Below are positions 8,367 through 16,296 of a stretch of 40,030 nt of DNA, one piece after another. Position 1 is the first letter of the stretch, and each line of letters begins with the position of its first letter. The stretch comes from an uncultured Sphingobacteriales bacterium (GTDB lineage Bacteria; Bacteroidota; Bacteroidia; Chitinophagales; Chitinophagaceae): the NCBI GenBank assembly GCA_937871285.1, contig CALMQS010000024.1:1-40030 (forward strand), written 5' to 3'. The notes beneath the pieces are model-generated. The model ran no database searches. It had not been told where the DNA came from and worked only from the letters and a program-made list of their open reading frames with translations. A program made the translations under genes and the position numbers.

Positions 8367-9719
8367 ATGGAAAATTATAGCTTGAAATACGTATACCAGT
8401 ACACTTTTGTAGCGGCTGTTGGTGGCCTGCTTTTCGGTTATGACACCGCGGTGGTTGCAGGTGCTATTGGTTTTATACAGGAAAAATATAATCTTTCCCC
8501 GGCTATGACAGGATGGGCGGCTTCCTGTGCCCTGATTGGCTGTATGGCAGGCGCCATGCTGGCCGGAATACTCAGTGACAAGCTGGGCAGAAAAAAAGTG
8601 CTGATGATATCTGGTTTTGCTTTCGCCATTTCTTCCATCGGTATACTTATTCCCTCGGGCATTGAATATTTTATTTTGTTCCGCTTCATTGGCGGCATAG
8701 GCATTGGTATCGCTTCTATCCTGGCGCCCATGTATATTTCGGAGATAGCCCCGGCCGCTATCAGGGGCCGGCTCATATCTATTTACCAGTTGGGGATCGT
8801 AACCGGTATCCTGCTGATCTATTTTGTAAATGCAGGTATTGCAGGCTTACATGATAACGCCTGGAACGTAAATGCGGGATGGAGATGGATGTTTGGCTCT
8901 GGCCTGGTTCCTTCTCTTGTATTTATTTTTCTGCTGCTCCCGATACCTGAAAGTCCGCGCTGGCTGGCAAAACAAAACCGGTGGGATGAAGCCGATGGCA
9001 TACTTGCCAGGGTAAATGGCAGGAAAAATGCTGATAAAGAAATCATTTCCATCCGCGAATCATTAACAGAGAAGCAAGCGCCTTTTTCTGACCTGCTGAA
9101 ACCCGGCTTGCGCACAGCCTTGCTTATAGGCATCGTATTATCTGTTTTTTCGCAGATCACCGGCATCAATGTAATTATGTATTACGCACCGGAGATATTC
9201 AAGGCTACGGGAAGCGGCTCTTCTTCGGCATTGATGCAAACTGTGTGGGTGGGCAGCATTAATTTGCTGCTTACAATTATCGCCATAAAATATGTAGACA
9301 AGCTGGGACGAAAAAAATTACTGCTAATTGGTTCGGCGGGCATGGCGGTTTGCCTGGCAATTGTTGGTTTGGCTTTCTATACGGAATCTGCCGGGGGGTA
9401 CTGGGTGCTGGCGGGGATCCTGCTGTACATTTCATTTTTCGCCATTTCACTCGGCCCCCTCACATTTGTAGTGGTAGCGGAAATATTTCCCAATCATATC
9501 CGTGGCAGAGCGATGGGTGTAGCTATATTTTTTTTATGGCTCTCGGTGTACGTGGTATCACAAACCTTTCCCATGCTGCTGGAGTCAATAGGCAGCGCTT
9601 ATACTTTCTGGATATACATGATAACCTCTGTAATGGCATTTATTTTCATCTGGAAAGTGGTGCCCGAAACCAAAGGGAAAACACTGGAACAGATACAGGA
9701 GATGTGGAGGAAGGGGTAG
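8367..9719 (+). CDS. MFS sugar porter (sugar:H+ symporter)
   Basis: This 450-residue inner-membrane transporter of the major facilitator sugar porter family has about 12 hydrophobic segments. Family signatures seen: GYDTAVVAG in helix 1, DKLGRKK between helices 2 and 3, RGRLIS after helix 4, PESPRWL before the central loop, the second DKLGRKK copy in the C-terminal half, and PETKGKTLEQIQEMW at the end. Relatives include XylE, GalP and GlcP. It starts 3 bp after the isomerase stop, so it belongs to that operon. The context (GH92, isomerase, ROK kinase) suggests it imports mannose released in the periplasm, but substrate specificity is not readable from sequence. Confidence 0.93.
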   Translation: MENYSLKYVYQYTFVAAVGGLLFGYDTAVVAGAIGFIQEKYNLSPAMTGWAASCALIGCMAGAMLAGILSDKLGRKKVLMISGFAFAISSIGILIPSGIEYFILFRFIGGIGIGIASILAPMYISEIAPAAIRGRLISIYQLGIVTGILLIYFVNAGIAGLHDNAWNVNAGWRWMFGSGLVPSLVFIFLLLPIPESPRWLAKQNRWDEADGILARVNGRKNADKEIISIRESLTEKQAPFSDLLKPGLRTALLIGIVLSVFSQITGINVIMYYAPEIFKATGSGSSSALMQTVWVGSINLLLTIIAIKYVDKLGRKKLLLIGSAGMAVCLAIVGLAFYTESAGGYWVLAGILLYISFFAISLGPLTFVVVAEIFPNHIRGRAMGVAIFFLWLSVYVVSQTFPMLLESIGSAYTFWIYMITSVMAFIFIWKVVPETKGKTLEQIQEMWRKG

Positions 9720-9732
9720 TGATAGTGAATGG

Positions 9733-9861
9733 TCAATAGCGAGATGGAAAACGAGAAACGGGAGACGGGAGAAGAGAGATGTAAGAAGGCAAAGCTTTGA
9801 TTTTCATCTCTCACGTTTATCTTCTCATCTCTATCATCTCACGTTTATCATTTCACGTTTG
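9733..9861. repeat. Intergenic purine/pyrimidine inverted repeat
   Basis: The plus strand is purine-rich (repeats of GAGA and GGGAGA) and then becomes pyrimidine-rich with repeats of TCTCACGTTTATC and TCACGTTT. GAGAGATG (9774-9781) pairs with CATCTCTC (9805-9812). It fills the gap between the MFS and beta-propeller genes. The form resembles low-complexity intergenic repeats common in this bacterial group. It may be an mRNA hairpin at an operon boundary, but there is no T run. Confidence 0.6.
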
Positions 9862-9886
9862 TGGAATAACATATCAATTATAAGGG

Positions 9887-11074
9887 ATGCGCATACTAAG
9901 ATTACTTGTTATCATTCTATCCATCTTTTTTACGGCAGCTTTAAACTGCGGTTGTTTCACACAGGCAAAACAGGATGAACAACTTTCTCCTGAGCTGAAA
10001 TTTAAAGCCGTTCCTGCGCCGGAATGGACAGCACTGTTTAAAAGAAATCACGGCTGGTTCGGTGGCGACGGAATATATTCAATTGCTTTAAGCGGGCTTG
10101 AGAAAGGAGCCAACGGAAATAAGGACAGTGTATTGATATGGTTTAGTGATACTTTGCTGGGCGACATTAATGATTCACTGGAGACGGGCTTTACCATGAT
10201 CAACAACAGCGTAGCACTGTTAACAGGAGGCAGGCCCGACAGCTCGGCACTTCAATTTTACTGGAATAAAAACGCCGGTCATCATCCTTCATCCGTATTT
10301 GTACCCAATACCCCTGTTACTCAAAAGGGAGAATATTACTGGCTGGGCGATGGATTTGTAAATACGGAAAGGAATAATGATATCTATATTTTCGGCTATC
10401 GCATTAAAAATATTCCCGGGCAGGCTGTGTTTGGTTTTAAACAAACCGGCAATACGCTCATTCGTATACCTGCAGGCGATAAGCCTCCGTTCAAGCATAT
10501 AACACAAATGGAAATTCCTTTTTTCCAGGGAGAAAATGCTGACTCTCTTGGTTCTTTTGGCGCCGGCATACTGGTTAACACAAAAAAAGCCGGTGCGCCT
10601 AACGCCGATGGATACCTGTATATATATGGCGTAAGAGGAAAAAACAAAGAGGTGATAACAGCAAGGATTCTGCCGCAGGCTATTGAACAATTTAATGAAT
10701 GGAAATTCTGGAATGGCAAATCCTGGACGGCCGACATAAAAGCCATTCAGCCCATTGCAAACCGCGCATCCAATGAAATGAGTGTAACACCACTTACGGA
10801 TGGCCGTTACCTGATGGTGTTTCAAAAAGATGCGATCGGAACCCATGTAGCAGTAAGAGTTGGAGCATCACCCGCCGGCCCTTTCGGGCCCATTACAGAC
10901 ATATATGATGTAAAGGATGATCTGAAAGATTCACCTAACCTTTTTCCTTACAATGCCAAGGCGCATCCTGTGCTTTCACAACCCGGTGAATTACTGATCA
11001 GTTATAATATCAACTCCTTTGATTTTTTGGGGGATATAAAAAGTTCCCCCACTTATACCGTCCGCGGTTTATAA
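9887..11074 (+). CDS. Beta-propeller lipoprotein of unknown function (DUF4185/DUF5005-like)
   Basis: The 395-residue product has a hydrophobic leader (LLVIILSIFFTAAL) ending near Cys21 and Cys23, consistent with a lipoprotein or Sec-exported protein. Repeated blade-like beta segments are visible: WFGGDGIYSIAL, VLIWFSDTLLG, YYWLGDGFV, GYLYIYGVRGK, RYLMVFQKDAIGTHVAVRVG and ELLISYNINS. These are typical of five-bladed propellers related to GH43/GH68/GH130 folds and to DUF4185-type proteins. I assign the fold, not the activity. It sits between the MFS porter and the second GH92 gene on the same strand, so a role in binding or cleaving the same glycan is plausible. The preceding gap holds a repeat, so it may have its own promoter. 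Confidence 0.65.
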   Translation: MRILRLLVIILSIFFTAALNCGCFTQAKQDEQLSPELKFKAVPAPEWTALFKRNHGWFGGDGIYSIALSGLEKGANGNKDSVLIWFSDTLLGDINDSLETGFTMINNSVALLTGGRPDSSALQFYWNKNAGHHPSSVFVPNTPVTQKGEYYWLGDGFVNTERNNDIYIFGYRIKNIPGQAVFGFKQTGNTLIRIPAGDKPPFKHITQMEIPFFQGENADSLGSFGAGILVNTKKAGAPNADGYLYIYGVRGKNKEVITARILPQAIEQFNEWKFWNGKSWTADIKAIQPIANRASNEMSVTPLTDGRYLMVFQKDAIGTHVAVRVGASPAGPFGPITDIYDVKDDLKDSPNLFPYNAKAHPVLSQPGELLISYNINSFDFLGDIKSSPTYTVRGL

Positions 11075-11160
11075 AGCTGAAATATGAATAACAACCACCG
11101 CTATACGCTATGAGCCATACTGTTCGGATTTTATAGTATCGCCATACTAAAAATATAAAC

Positions 11161-14013
11161 ATGAAGCAATTCTGCCGTATTTTTTTAGGATGCATTTCAA
11201 ATTGTCGCCGGCTGGTGTCCCCACCAGCCGGGGCGGCCTGCCATGGGCGGCAGGCAGGTCTTCACTGCCTACACGAAACAACGCAGCTCGACAGTTTGAA
11301 ATGCACCCTTTTTTTATTGTCTTTTATAACCTGCATCAGCAGTTTTAGTTATGCCGGCCCTGGAAATATTGCTCCGCTGGCAAAAGTTACTGTGAGTACC
11401 ATTGCCGGTGAAACGTATGCTGCCCAAAATGCAACCGATGGCTGGATAGGTGTGGATGGCAAGGGTGAATGGGCATGTGAAGGAGTATCCACTGACTGGG
11501 GCTATATCCGGCTGCCATGGATACAATTAGAATGGGAACAACCGCAGTCGATTAATAAAGTAGTATTATATGATCGTCCTTCGCTAAAGGAAAACATTGC
11601 CGGAGGCAAACTAATGTTCAGCGACAGCAGTATACTATGGGTAAGCCAGATACCGGCCGACGGAAGCGGCATTGCGATTTCATTTACGGCCCGCAGGGTG
11701 AAGTGGGTAAAGTTTGTAGTAACGGATGCCACAGGACGTGATATAGGGTTTTCCGAAATAGAAGTATTTCCTTCTCCCGAACAGGCGCAGGATTATGTTT
11801 CCTGGGTGGATCCGTATATTGAAACCAACCGTGGCAGGTATTTCTTTTTTATTACCGGGAGCCTTCCATTTGGAATGGCCAGTTCAGCTCCCCTAACACG
11901 CAACAAAAATCAGTTTGGCGGAGGCTATAACTACAATGAAAAAGAGATCCTGGGTTTTGAACAAATTCATGCATGGATGATGTCCGGGATAGAGATCATG
12001 CCTGCGTCTGAACACGAAAATCCTGCAGAAGGTCAACAAGGCTGGAAATCTGTGTTTAGTCACGATGATGAGATCGTGCAACCCGGTTACCACCGGGTGA
12101 TGCTGCAGAACAATAAAATATGGGTTGAGCAAACAGCTACTGAAAGAGTGAATTATTACAGGTTCCGCTATACAAAAAAAACTGCAGGAAGGATCATCAT
12201 TAATCTGTCTGGCCATGTGTCCAACAGCACCATGGCCGATGCAAAAATCACCCGCATCAGCGATACTGCGATAGAAGGATCTTTCAGTTCCATAAACAGA
12301 TACTGGGGCGGGCCAAAAGATGTGCGCATATTTTTTGTTATTAGGTTCGATAGGCCCTTTACATCGCTCGACGCATGGCAGGGTAATGAAACAATAAAAA
12401 ATATCAGTCAAGCGAGCGGCGACAGCCTGACCCTGGCGGCTGCATACAGCTTCAACAAAGGAGATGAGCTGCAAATGAAAATCGGGCTTTCCTATACCAC
12501 TATAGAAAATGCGCGGAATAACCTGCAGCAGGAATGCAACACCTGGGACTTTGGTAATGTAAAAGAGCAGGCGCAACTTACCTGGAACCAATGGCTTGGG
12601 CGAATAGACGTACAGGGAGGCAGCCGTGAACAGAAGATAAAATTCTATACAGACTTATGGCATGTATTACTGGGCAGGCAAAAAATCAGTGATTTGTCGG
12701 GTGATTATCCCGACCGCACTACCGGCAAAAGAGAAGGCAATTTTACAGATGCCATTTTTAAAATAAAAACGGTTCCCAAAGATGCTTCAGGTAAGCCAAG
12801 ATTCAGCATGTATAACTCCGATGCGTGGTGGCTTACCCAATGGAACCTGAATATATTGTGGGGTTTGGCATGGCCGGAAATGATGGATGAACTATCCTCT
12901 TCTATGATTGAATATGCCAACAATGGTTACCTGTTACCGCGAGGGCCATCCGGCGGTGGCTATTCCTATATCATGACGGGTTGTCCTGCCTCTAATCTCA
13001 TCGTAAGTACATACATGAAAGGGTTATTGACTAAAACAAATGCCAATCACGCCTATGAAGTAGTGAAGCGGAATCACCTGCCGGGTGGCATGCTCGGCAG
13101 CAGTGAAGACATTAATTTTTACACCCGCAATGGATGGTGGCCGGATAACGCAGGCATTACCATTGAGGCGGCGTTCCAGGATTGGGGCATAGCGCAGATG
13201 GCGGCTAAGCTGGGAAAGAAAAAAGACTATAATTTCTTTCTTAACCGATCGGATGGATGGAAGCTTTGTTTTGACCCGGAGCAAAAATTATTATTTCCCA
13301 AAAACAAAAAAGGCGATTTTATACACAAAGATCCTTTAAGCGGTAGAGGCTGGGTGGAAGCAAATGCCTGGCAGGCCACCTGGGGAGTATCGCATGCTAT
13401 TCCTGAACTGGTAACCCAGATGGGAGGAGCAGACAGCTTTTGCAATAAGCTGAACCATGCATTTGAACAATCGCAATCGAACGACTTTGTATATGGTTAC
13501 ACCAGTGGTTACGTTAGCTATGCCAATCAGCCGGGATGTTCCAACGCGCATGTATTCAGCTATGGCGGCAAGCCCTGGCTTACACAATACTGGGTTAGAC
13601 GGGTGAAAGCGCAGGCTTATGGAGGCGTAACGCCAGACCTTGGTTATGGTGGGCACGATGAAGACCAGGGACAAATGGGAGGCGTAAGCGCCCTGATGGC
13701 AATTGGCTTGTTCGACATTATGGGTAACCAGGCACAGCAGCCGGTGTATGAGATTACTTCACCGGTTTTTGATGAAGTAACGATCCAATTGGATAAGAAA
13801 TATTACAAGGGTAAAAAGTTTGTGATTAAAACCTATAACAACAGCGCTCAGCATTGTTATATACAATCCGCGAAGTTGAATAATCAACCGCTGGATAATT
13901 TCTGGTTCAGTCATGACACCTTTACCAGGGGTGGAATACTGGAATTGTGGATGGGTGATAAACCCAACAAACAATGGGGAACAACGGCGTTGCCTCCCGC
14001 CTGTACACCTTAA
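11161..14013 (+). CDS. GH92 alpha-mannosidase with N-terminal F5/8C domain and interrupted signal peptide
   Basis: This is a GH92 exo-alpha-mannosidase. As read from ATG 11161 (950 residues), it runs MKQFCRIFL, a 43-residue Cys/Arg/Pro-rich stretch (residues 10-52), a hydrophobic LSFITCISSFSYA, an F5/8-type-C (discoidin, carbohydrate-binding) domain at about 68-203, and the GH92 part from about 212. GH92 signatures include VDPYIETNRGRYFFFITGSLP, QIHAWMMSG, the DAWWLTQWNLNILW segment and DEDQGQ at 833-838. Residues 10-52 are the translation of an inserted 121-bp repeat element plus target duplication. Without it the N-terminus is a normal signal peptide. A TTG at 11296 could give a new start with an intact hydrophobic leader. 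Export of the long form is doubtful. The ROK gene follows 20 bp after the stop. Confidence 0.93.
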   Translation: MKQFCRIFLGCISNCRRLVSPPAGAACHGRQAGLHCLHETTQLDSLKCTLFLLSFITCISSFSYAGPGNIAPLAKVTVSTIAGETYAAQNATDGWIGVDGKGEWACEGVSTDWGYIRLPWIQLEWEQPQSINKVVLYDRPSLKENIAGGKLMFSDSSILWVSQIPADGSGIAISFTARRVKWVKFVVTDATGRDIGFSEIEVFPSPEQAQDYVSWVDPYIETNRGRYFFFITGSLPFGMASSAPLTRNKNQFGGGYNYNEKEILGFEQIHAWMMSGIEIMPASEHENPAEGQQGWKSVFSHDDEIVQPGYHRVMLQNNKIWVEQTATERVNYYRFRYTKKTAGRIIINLSGHVSNSTMADAKITRISDTAIEGSFSSINRYWGGPKDVRIFFVIRFDRPFTSLDAWQGNETIKNISQASGDSLTLAAAYSFNKGDELQMKIGLSYTTIENARNNLQQECNTWDFGNVKEQAQLTWNQWLGRIDVQGGSREQKIKFYTDLWHVLLGRQKISDLSGDYPDRTTGKREGNFTDAIFKIKTVPKDASGKPRFSMYNSDAWWLTQWNLNILWGLAWPEMMDELSSSMIEYANNGYLLPRGPSGGGYSYIMTGCPASNLIVSTYMKGLLTKTNANHAYEVVKRNHLPGGMLGSSEDINFYTRNGWWPDNAGITIEAAFQDWGIAQMAAKLGKKKDYNFFLNRSDGWKLCFDPEQKLLFPKNKKGDFIHKDPLSGRGWVEANAWQATWGVSHAIPELVTQMGGADSFCNKLNHAFEQSQSNDFVYGYTSGYVSYANQPGCSNAHVFSYGGKPWLTQYWVRRVKAQAYGGVTPDLGYGGHDEDQGQMGGVSALMAIGLFDIMGNQAQQPVYEITSPVFDEVTIQLDKKYYKGKKFVIKTYNNSAQHCYIQSAKLNNQPLDNFWFSHDTFTRGGILELWMGDKPNKQWGTTALPPACTP
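11188..11308. mobile_element. 121-bp MITE-like element in the GH92 signal-peptide region
   Basis: The left end GGATGCATTTCAAATTGTCG matches the reverse complement of the right end (GGGTGCATTTCAAACTGTCG) at 18 of 20 positions. An 8-bp direct repeat TTTTTTTA flanks it (11180-11187 and 11309-11316), as expected for a target-site duplication. Inside are two GC-rich hairpins: CCGGCTGGTG with CACCAGCCGG around a TCCC loop, and GCCTGCC with GGCAGGC. No coding capacity is present, so movement would need a transposase in trans. Element plus one duplication is 129 bp, a multiple of three with no in-frame stop. The poly-T target makes the exact duplication boundary slightly ambiguous. Confidence 0.8.
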
Positions 14014-14033
14014 ATGCAAATCAACAAAAAGCG

Positions 14034-14906
14034 ATGGACAATCTGGTTATTGGAGTTGATATTGGCGGCACGCATATCACAGCGTGCATGGTTGACACAA
14101 ATACCTGGCAAATTATAGAGGGCACCTGCGTGCGGGGAGAAATAGATCCTTTGCAAAATAAGGAGCATGTCATCCGTTCATGGGCCAAAACCATAGCCGC
14201 CTGTGCCAAACAGCATGGGAGCAGCATCGTCCGCGTGGGTATTGCTATGCCCGGCCCTTTTGATTATGAGAAAGGCATCAGCCTTATTACCGGTTTGCAT
14301 AAATATGAATGCCTGTACGGGTTGAACGTAAAGCAATTGCTCGCTGCTGAACTGCGCATAACTTCCAACAGCATTCGTATGATGAATGATGCCACTGCTT
14401 ACCTGGCAGGCGAATTGAAAGCAGGTGCGGGAAAAGACTGTAATCATGTTGCCGGCATTACGCTGGGAACAGGATTGGGTTCGGCAATGTACAAGAATGG
14501 CTTTTTCCACGAGGGAGATCTCTGGTGCTTCCCTTTTCGCGAAAGCAGGGCTGAAGAATTCTTAAGCTCAAGGTGGTTTATATCAGAATATGCAAAAAGA
14601 AAAAAAGAAAAAGTTACCGGGGTAAAAGAACTGGCTTCCTTGGCCAATGATGATGTGGATGCCAGGAAATTGTTTGAAGAATTTGGTTATACATTAGGTG
14701 AAGTATTGAAAAACCGGTTTTCTGATCATTTCCCCGAAAGAATTATTATTGGGGGAAATATAGCCAAAGCCTGGGATCTGTTTAAACCCTTTTGCAAAGA
14801 AGTAATACGAAAACACAGGTTATCCTGTATGCTGGTGCCTGCCCAATTGGGAGAAAATGCCGCGCTCATTGGCGCTGCATATTTGTGGGGGCAAAAAAAT
14901 GTATGA
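14034..14906 (+). CDS. ROK-family sugar kinase (putative mannokinase/glucokinase)
   Basis: This 290-residue cytosolic kinase of the ROK family phosphorylates a hexose with ATP. Seen: the phosphate-1 motif GVDIGGTHITA at 7-17, MPGPFDYEKGISL, the sugar-binding segment MMNDATAYLAGE containing the catalytic Asp, ITLGTGLGSAMYKNG (phosphate-2) and IIIGGNIAKAWDLF (adenosine region). The ROK zinc signature CxCGxxGCxE is absent; the corresponding place reads GDLWCFPFRES, which marks a zinc-less subgroup. An open frame extends upstream to 13974, but ATG 14034 gives the normal N-terminus. It lies 20 bp after the GH92 gene and is likely co-transcribed. With the isomerase it would convert imported mannose to fructose-6-P; the substrate is inferred from context. 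Confidence 0.88.
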   Translation: MDNLVIGVDIGGTHITACMVDTNTWQIIEGTCVRGEIDPLQNKEHVIRSWAKTIAACAKQHGSSIVRVGIAMPGPFDYEKGISLITGLHKYECLYGLNVKQLLAAELRITSNSIRMMNDATAYLAGELKAGAGKDCNHVAGITLGTGLGSAMYKNGFFHEGDLWCFPFRESRAEEFLSSRWFISEYAKRKKEKVTGVKELASLANDDVDARKLFEEFGYTLGEVLKNRFSDHFPERIIIGGNIAKAWDLFKPFCKEVIRKHRLSCMLVPAQLGENAALIGAAYLWGQKNV

Positions 14907-14914
14907 TAATGCCT

Positions 14915-14967
14915 GGTTCGTGTGCATACGAGCCAACTTCCAACTTCCGGTTCGTGACATGAACTGG
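14915..14967. repeat. Two small hairpins between convergent genes
   Basis: GGTTCGT pairs with ACGAGCC, and just after it CCGGTTC pairs with GAACTGG, each allowing one G-T pair. They lie between the ROK kinase (+) and the convergent glycosidase (-). There is no long T run, so a terminator role is only possible. Confidence 0.35.
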
Positions 14968-14996
14968 GGCGGAAAGGATTTAAATGCCTCACCTTA

Positions 14997-16286
14997 TTAC
15001 TTTAAGTTTTCGAACATCACAATCGCAGTGTACAAAACACCTGCTTCGCCCCTGAATGTTCCAGATCCCCGTGGTTTGTTATCAATAGAATACCATTCGT
15101 AAAAACCATTGTTATCTTTAACCCGCTTTACCATTGGCAATACCTGTTCATACGCCTCTTTTACAAACCCGTATTTGATCAACTGCTGGATCATCCTGCC
15201 ACCGAACCAGGTCCAGTCGCCACCGTTCTGGTAGCTGTATTCCGGATTCATGATCTTATTGACGAAATAACCTGCCGGGTATGGCGGATACAGCGTTAGT
15301 CCAATAGAGGCCGCACCGGCCTGTTTTACTCTTTTGATCATCTCGTCTAATGAAATCTTCACTTCTTCCTTACTTAACAACCCTGCCTCTATAGCAATAG
15401 CCGTACCTCCAAAATAATAAATTTCATCTTCATCAAATCCCGCAGGGAAAGGAGAGCTTTTTAAATAGATGTGCGGGATAAACTTTTGCCTGTTTTTATC
15501 CCAAAGGTGTTTTCTGCTGTTTTGGGCAATATTGTTTTTTATGGGTTGCCATTTTTGTTTGGTTGCAGGGAGCATTTCCATTAAATTATTCAATGCAATA
15601 ATAAACATAGCGTTATCATAAATATCAATAGCGGGATGCGTATTTTCATCTATGTCAACGCCCCACCCGTGTTCCGGCTGCACATCGCCCCAGTCGGCCG
15701 TAGTGGCGCCGGTAATTAACCCGTATTGTCTGTTGAAACGCTTATTCATTAAGAATTCCATGGACCAAACGAGCCGCTCACCAACTGTTTTATTGCCGAT
15801 CATTTCATCCAGTATGGTAGGGTCGTTGGTTAATTGAACATATTTATATATGCTTTGAACCAGTGAACTTTCCTGATCGGTTTCCACCGTATTTTTATGA
15901 CCGGCATAACGTGGCTCCAGCGGGGAATAGATAAAATCATATTCAACTTCGCCCACTTTTTTTACCGGGGTGAACCCATCAATAATATCCCCATCTTCTC
16001 CCTGCATTCTCAGAAAAACCAACAGGTTTTCTTTCAGCACTTCTTTCTCATACACCTGCGCAGCGAGTTCAATGAACGTATTGTAATCCCTGATCCACAC
16101 TTCACGGTAACCGTCACCGGCATTAAACCCGATTTTCATTACTTCAAGGGCTTTGGCTTTTACAAAATGAAAGTATTCATTGTTCTTTATTTTTTCGGAC
16201 AATGCTTTGTCGAAAGGCTGGCGTTCCTGTGCTAAAACTGCCAGGTTGATCACCAGCAACATCAACAGTAAATAATGTTTCTTCAT
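14997..16286 (-). CDS. (alpha/alpha)6-barrel glycosidase, secreted
   Basis: The product has 429 residues with a clean Sec signal peptide (HYLLLMLLVINLAVLAQ, cleavage near 20). It looks like a six-hairpin glycosidase. Seen: YREVWIRDYNTF at 60-71 with Arg66 and Asp67, ETDQESSLVQS, GATTADWGDVQPEHGW at about 193-208 with several carboxylates, YFGGTAIAIEAGL, QNGGDWTWFGGRMI and GTFRGEAGVLYTA. This combination recalls GH63/GH37/GH100-type amylo-alpha-1,6-glucosidase relatives, but I cannot place it in a numbered family. The exo-alpha-1,6-mannosidase family GH125 was considered and its motifs do not match. ATG 16286 is preferred over the earlier in-frame start at 16310, which would overlap the GH92 stop. 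It begins 10 bp after that stop, so the two are one operon. Confidence 0.75.
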   Translation of the reverse strand: MKKHYLLLMLLVINLAVLAQERQPFDKALSEKIKNNEYFHFVKAKALEVMKIGFNAGDGYREVWIRDYNTFIELAAQVYEKEVLKENLLVFLRMQGEDGDIIDGFTPVKKVGEVEYDFIYSPLEPRYAGHKNTVETDQESSLVQSIYKYVQLTNDPTILDEMIGNKTVGERLVWSMEFLMNKRFNRQYGLITGATTADWGDVQPEHGWGVDIDENTHPAIDIYDNAMFIIALNNLMEMLPATKQKWQPIKNNIAQNSRKHLWDKNRQKFIPHIYLKSSPFPAGFDEDEIYYFGGTAIAIEAGLLSKEEVKISLDEMIKRVKQAGAASIGLTLYPPYPAGYFVNKIMNPEYSYQNGGDWTWFGGRMIQQLIKYGFVKEAYEQVLPMVKRVKDNNGFYEWYSIDNKPRGSGTFRGEAGVLYTAIVMFENLK

Positions 16287-16296
16287 TTTTTTAGTG

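Noticed and set aside
11893..12591. 232-codon open frame on the minus strand inside the second GH92 gene
   Set aside because: The plus-strand GH92 reading has clear family motifs over this region; the antisense frame has no recognisable domain and is a shadow.
14857..15102. 81-codon plus-strand frame across the ROK end and the next gene's end
   Set aside because: It overlaps both supported genes and shows no domain.
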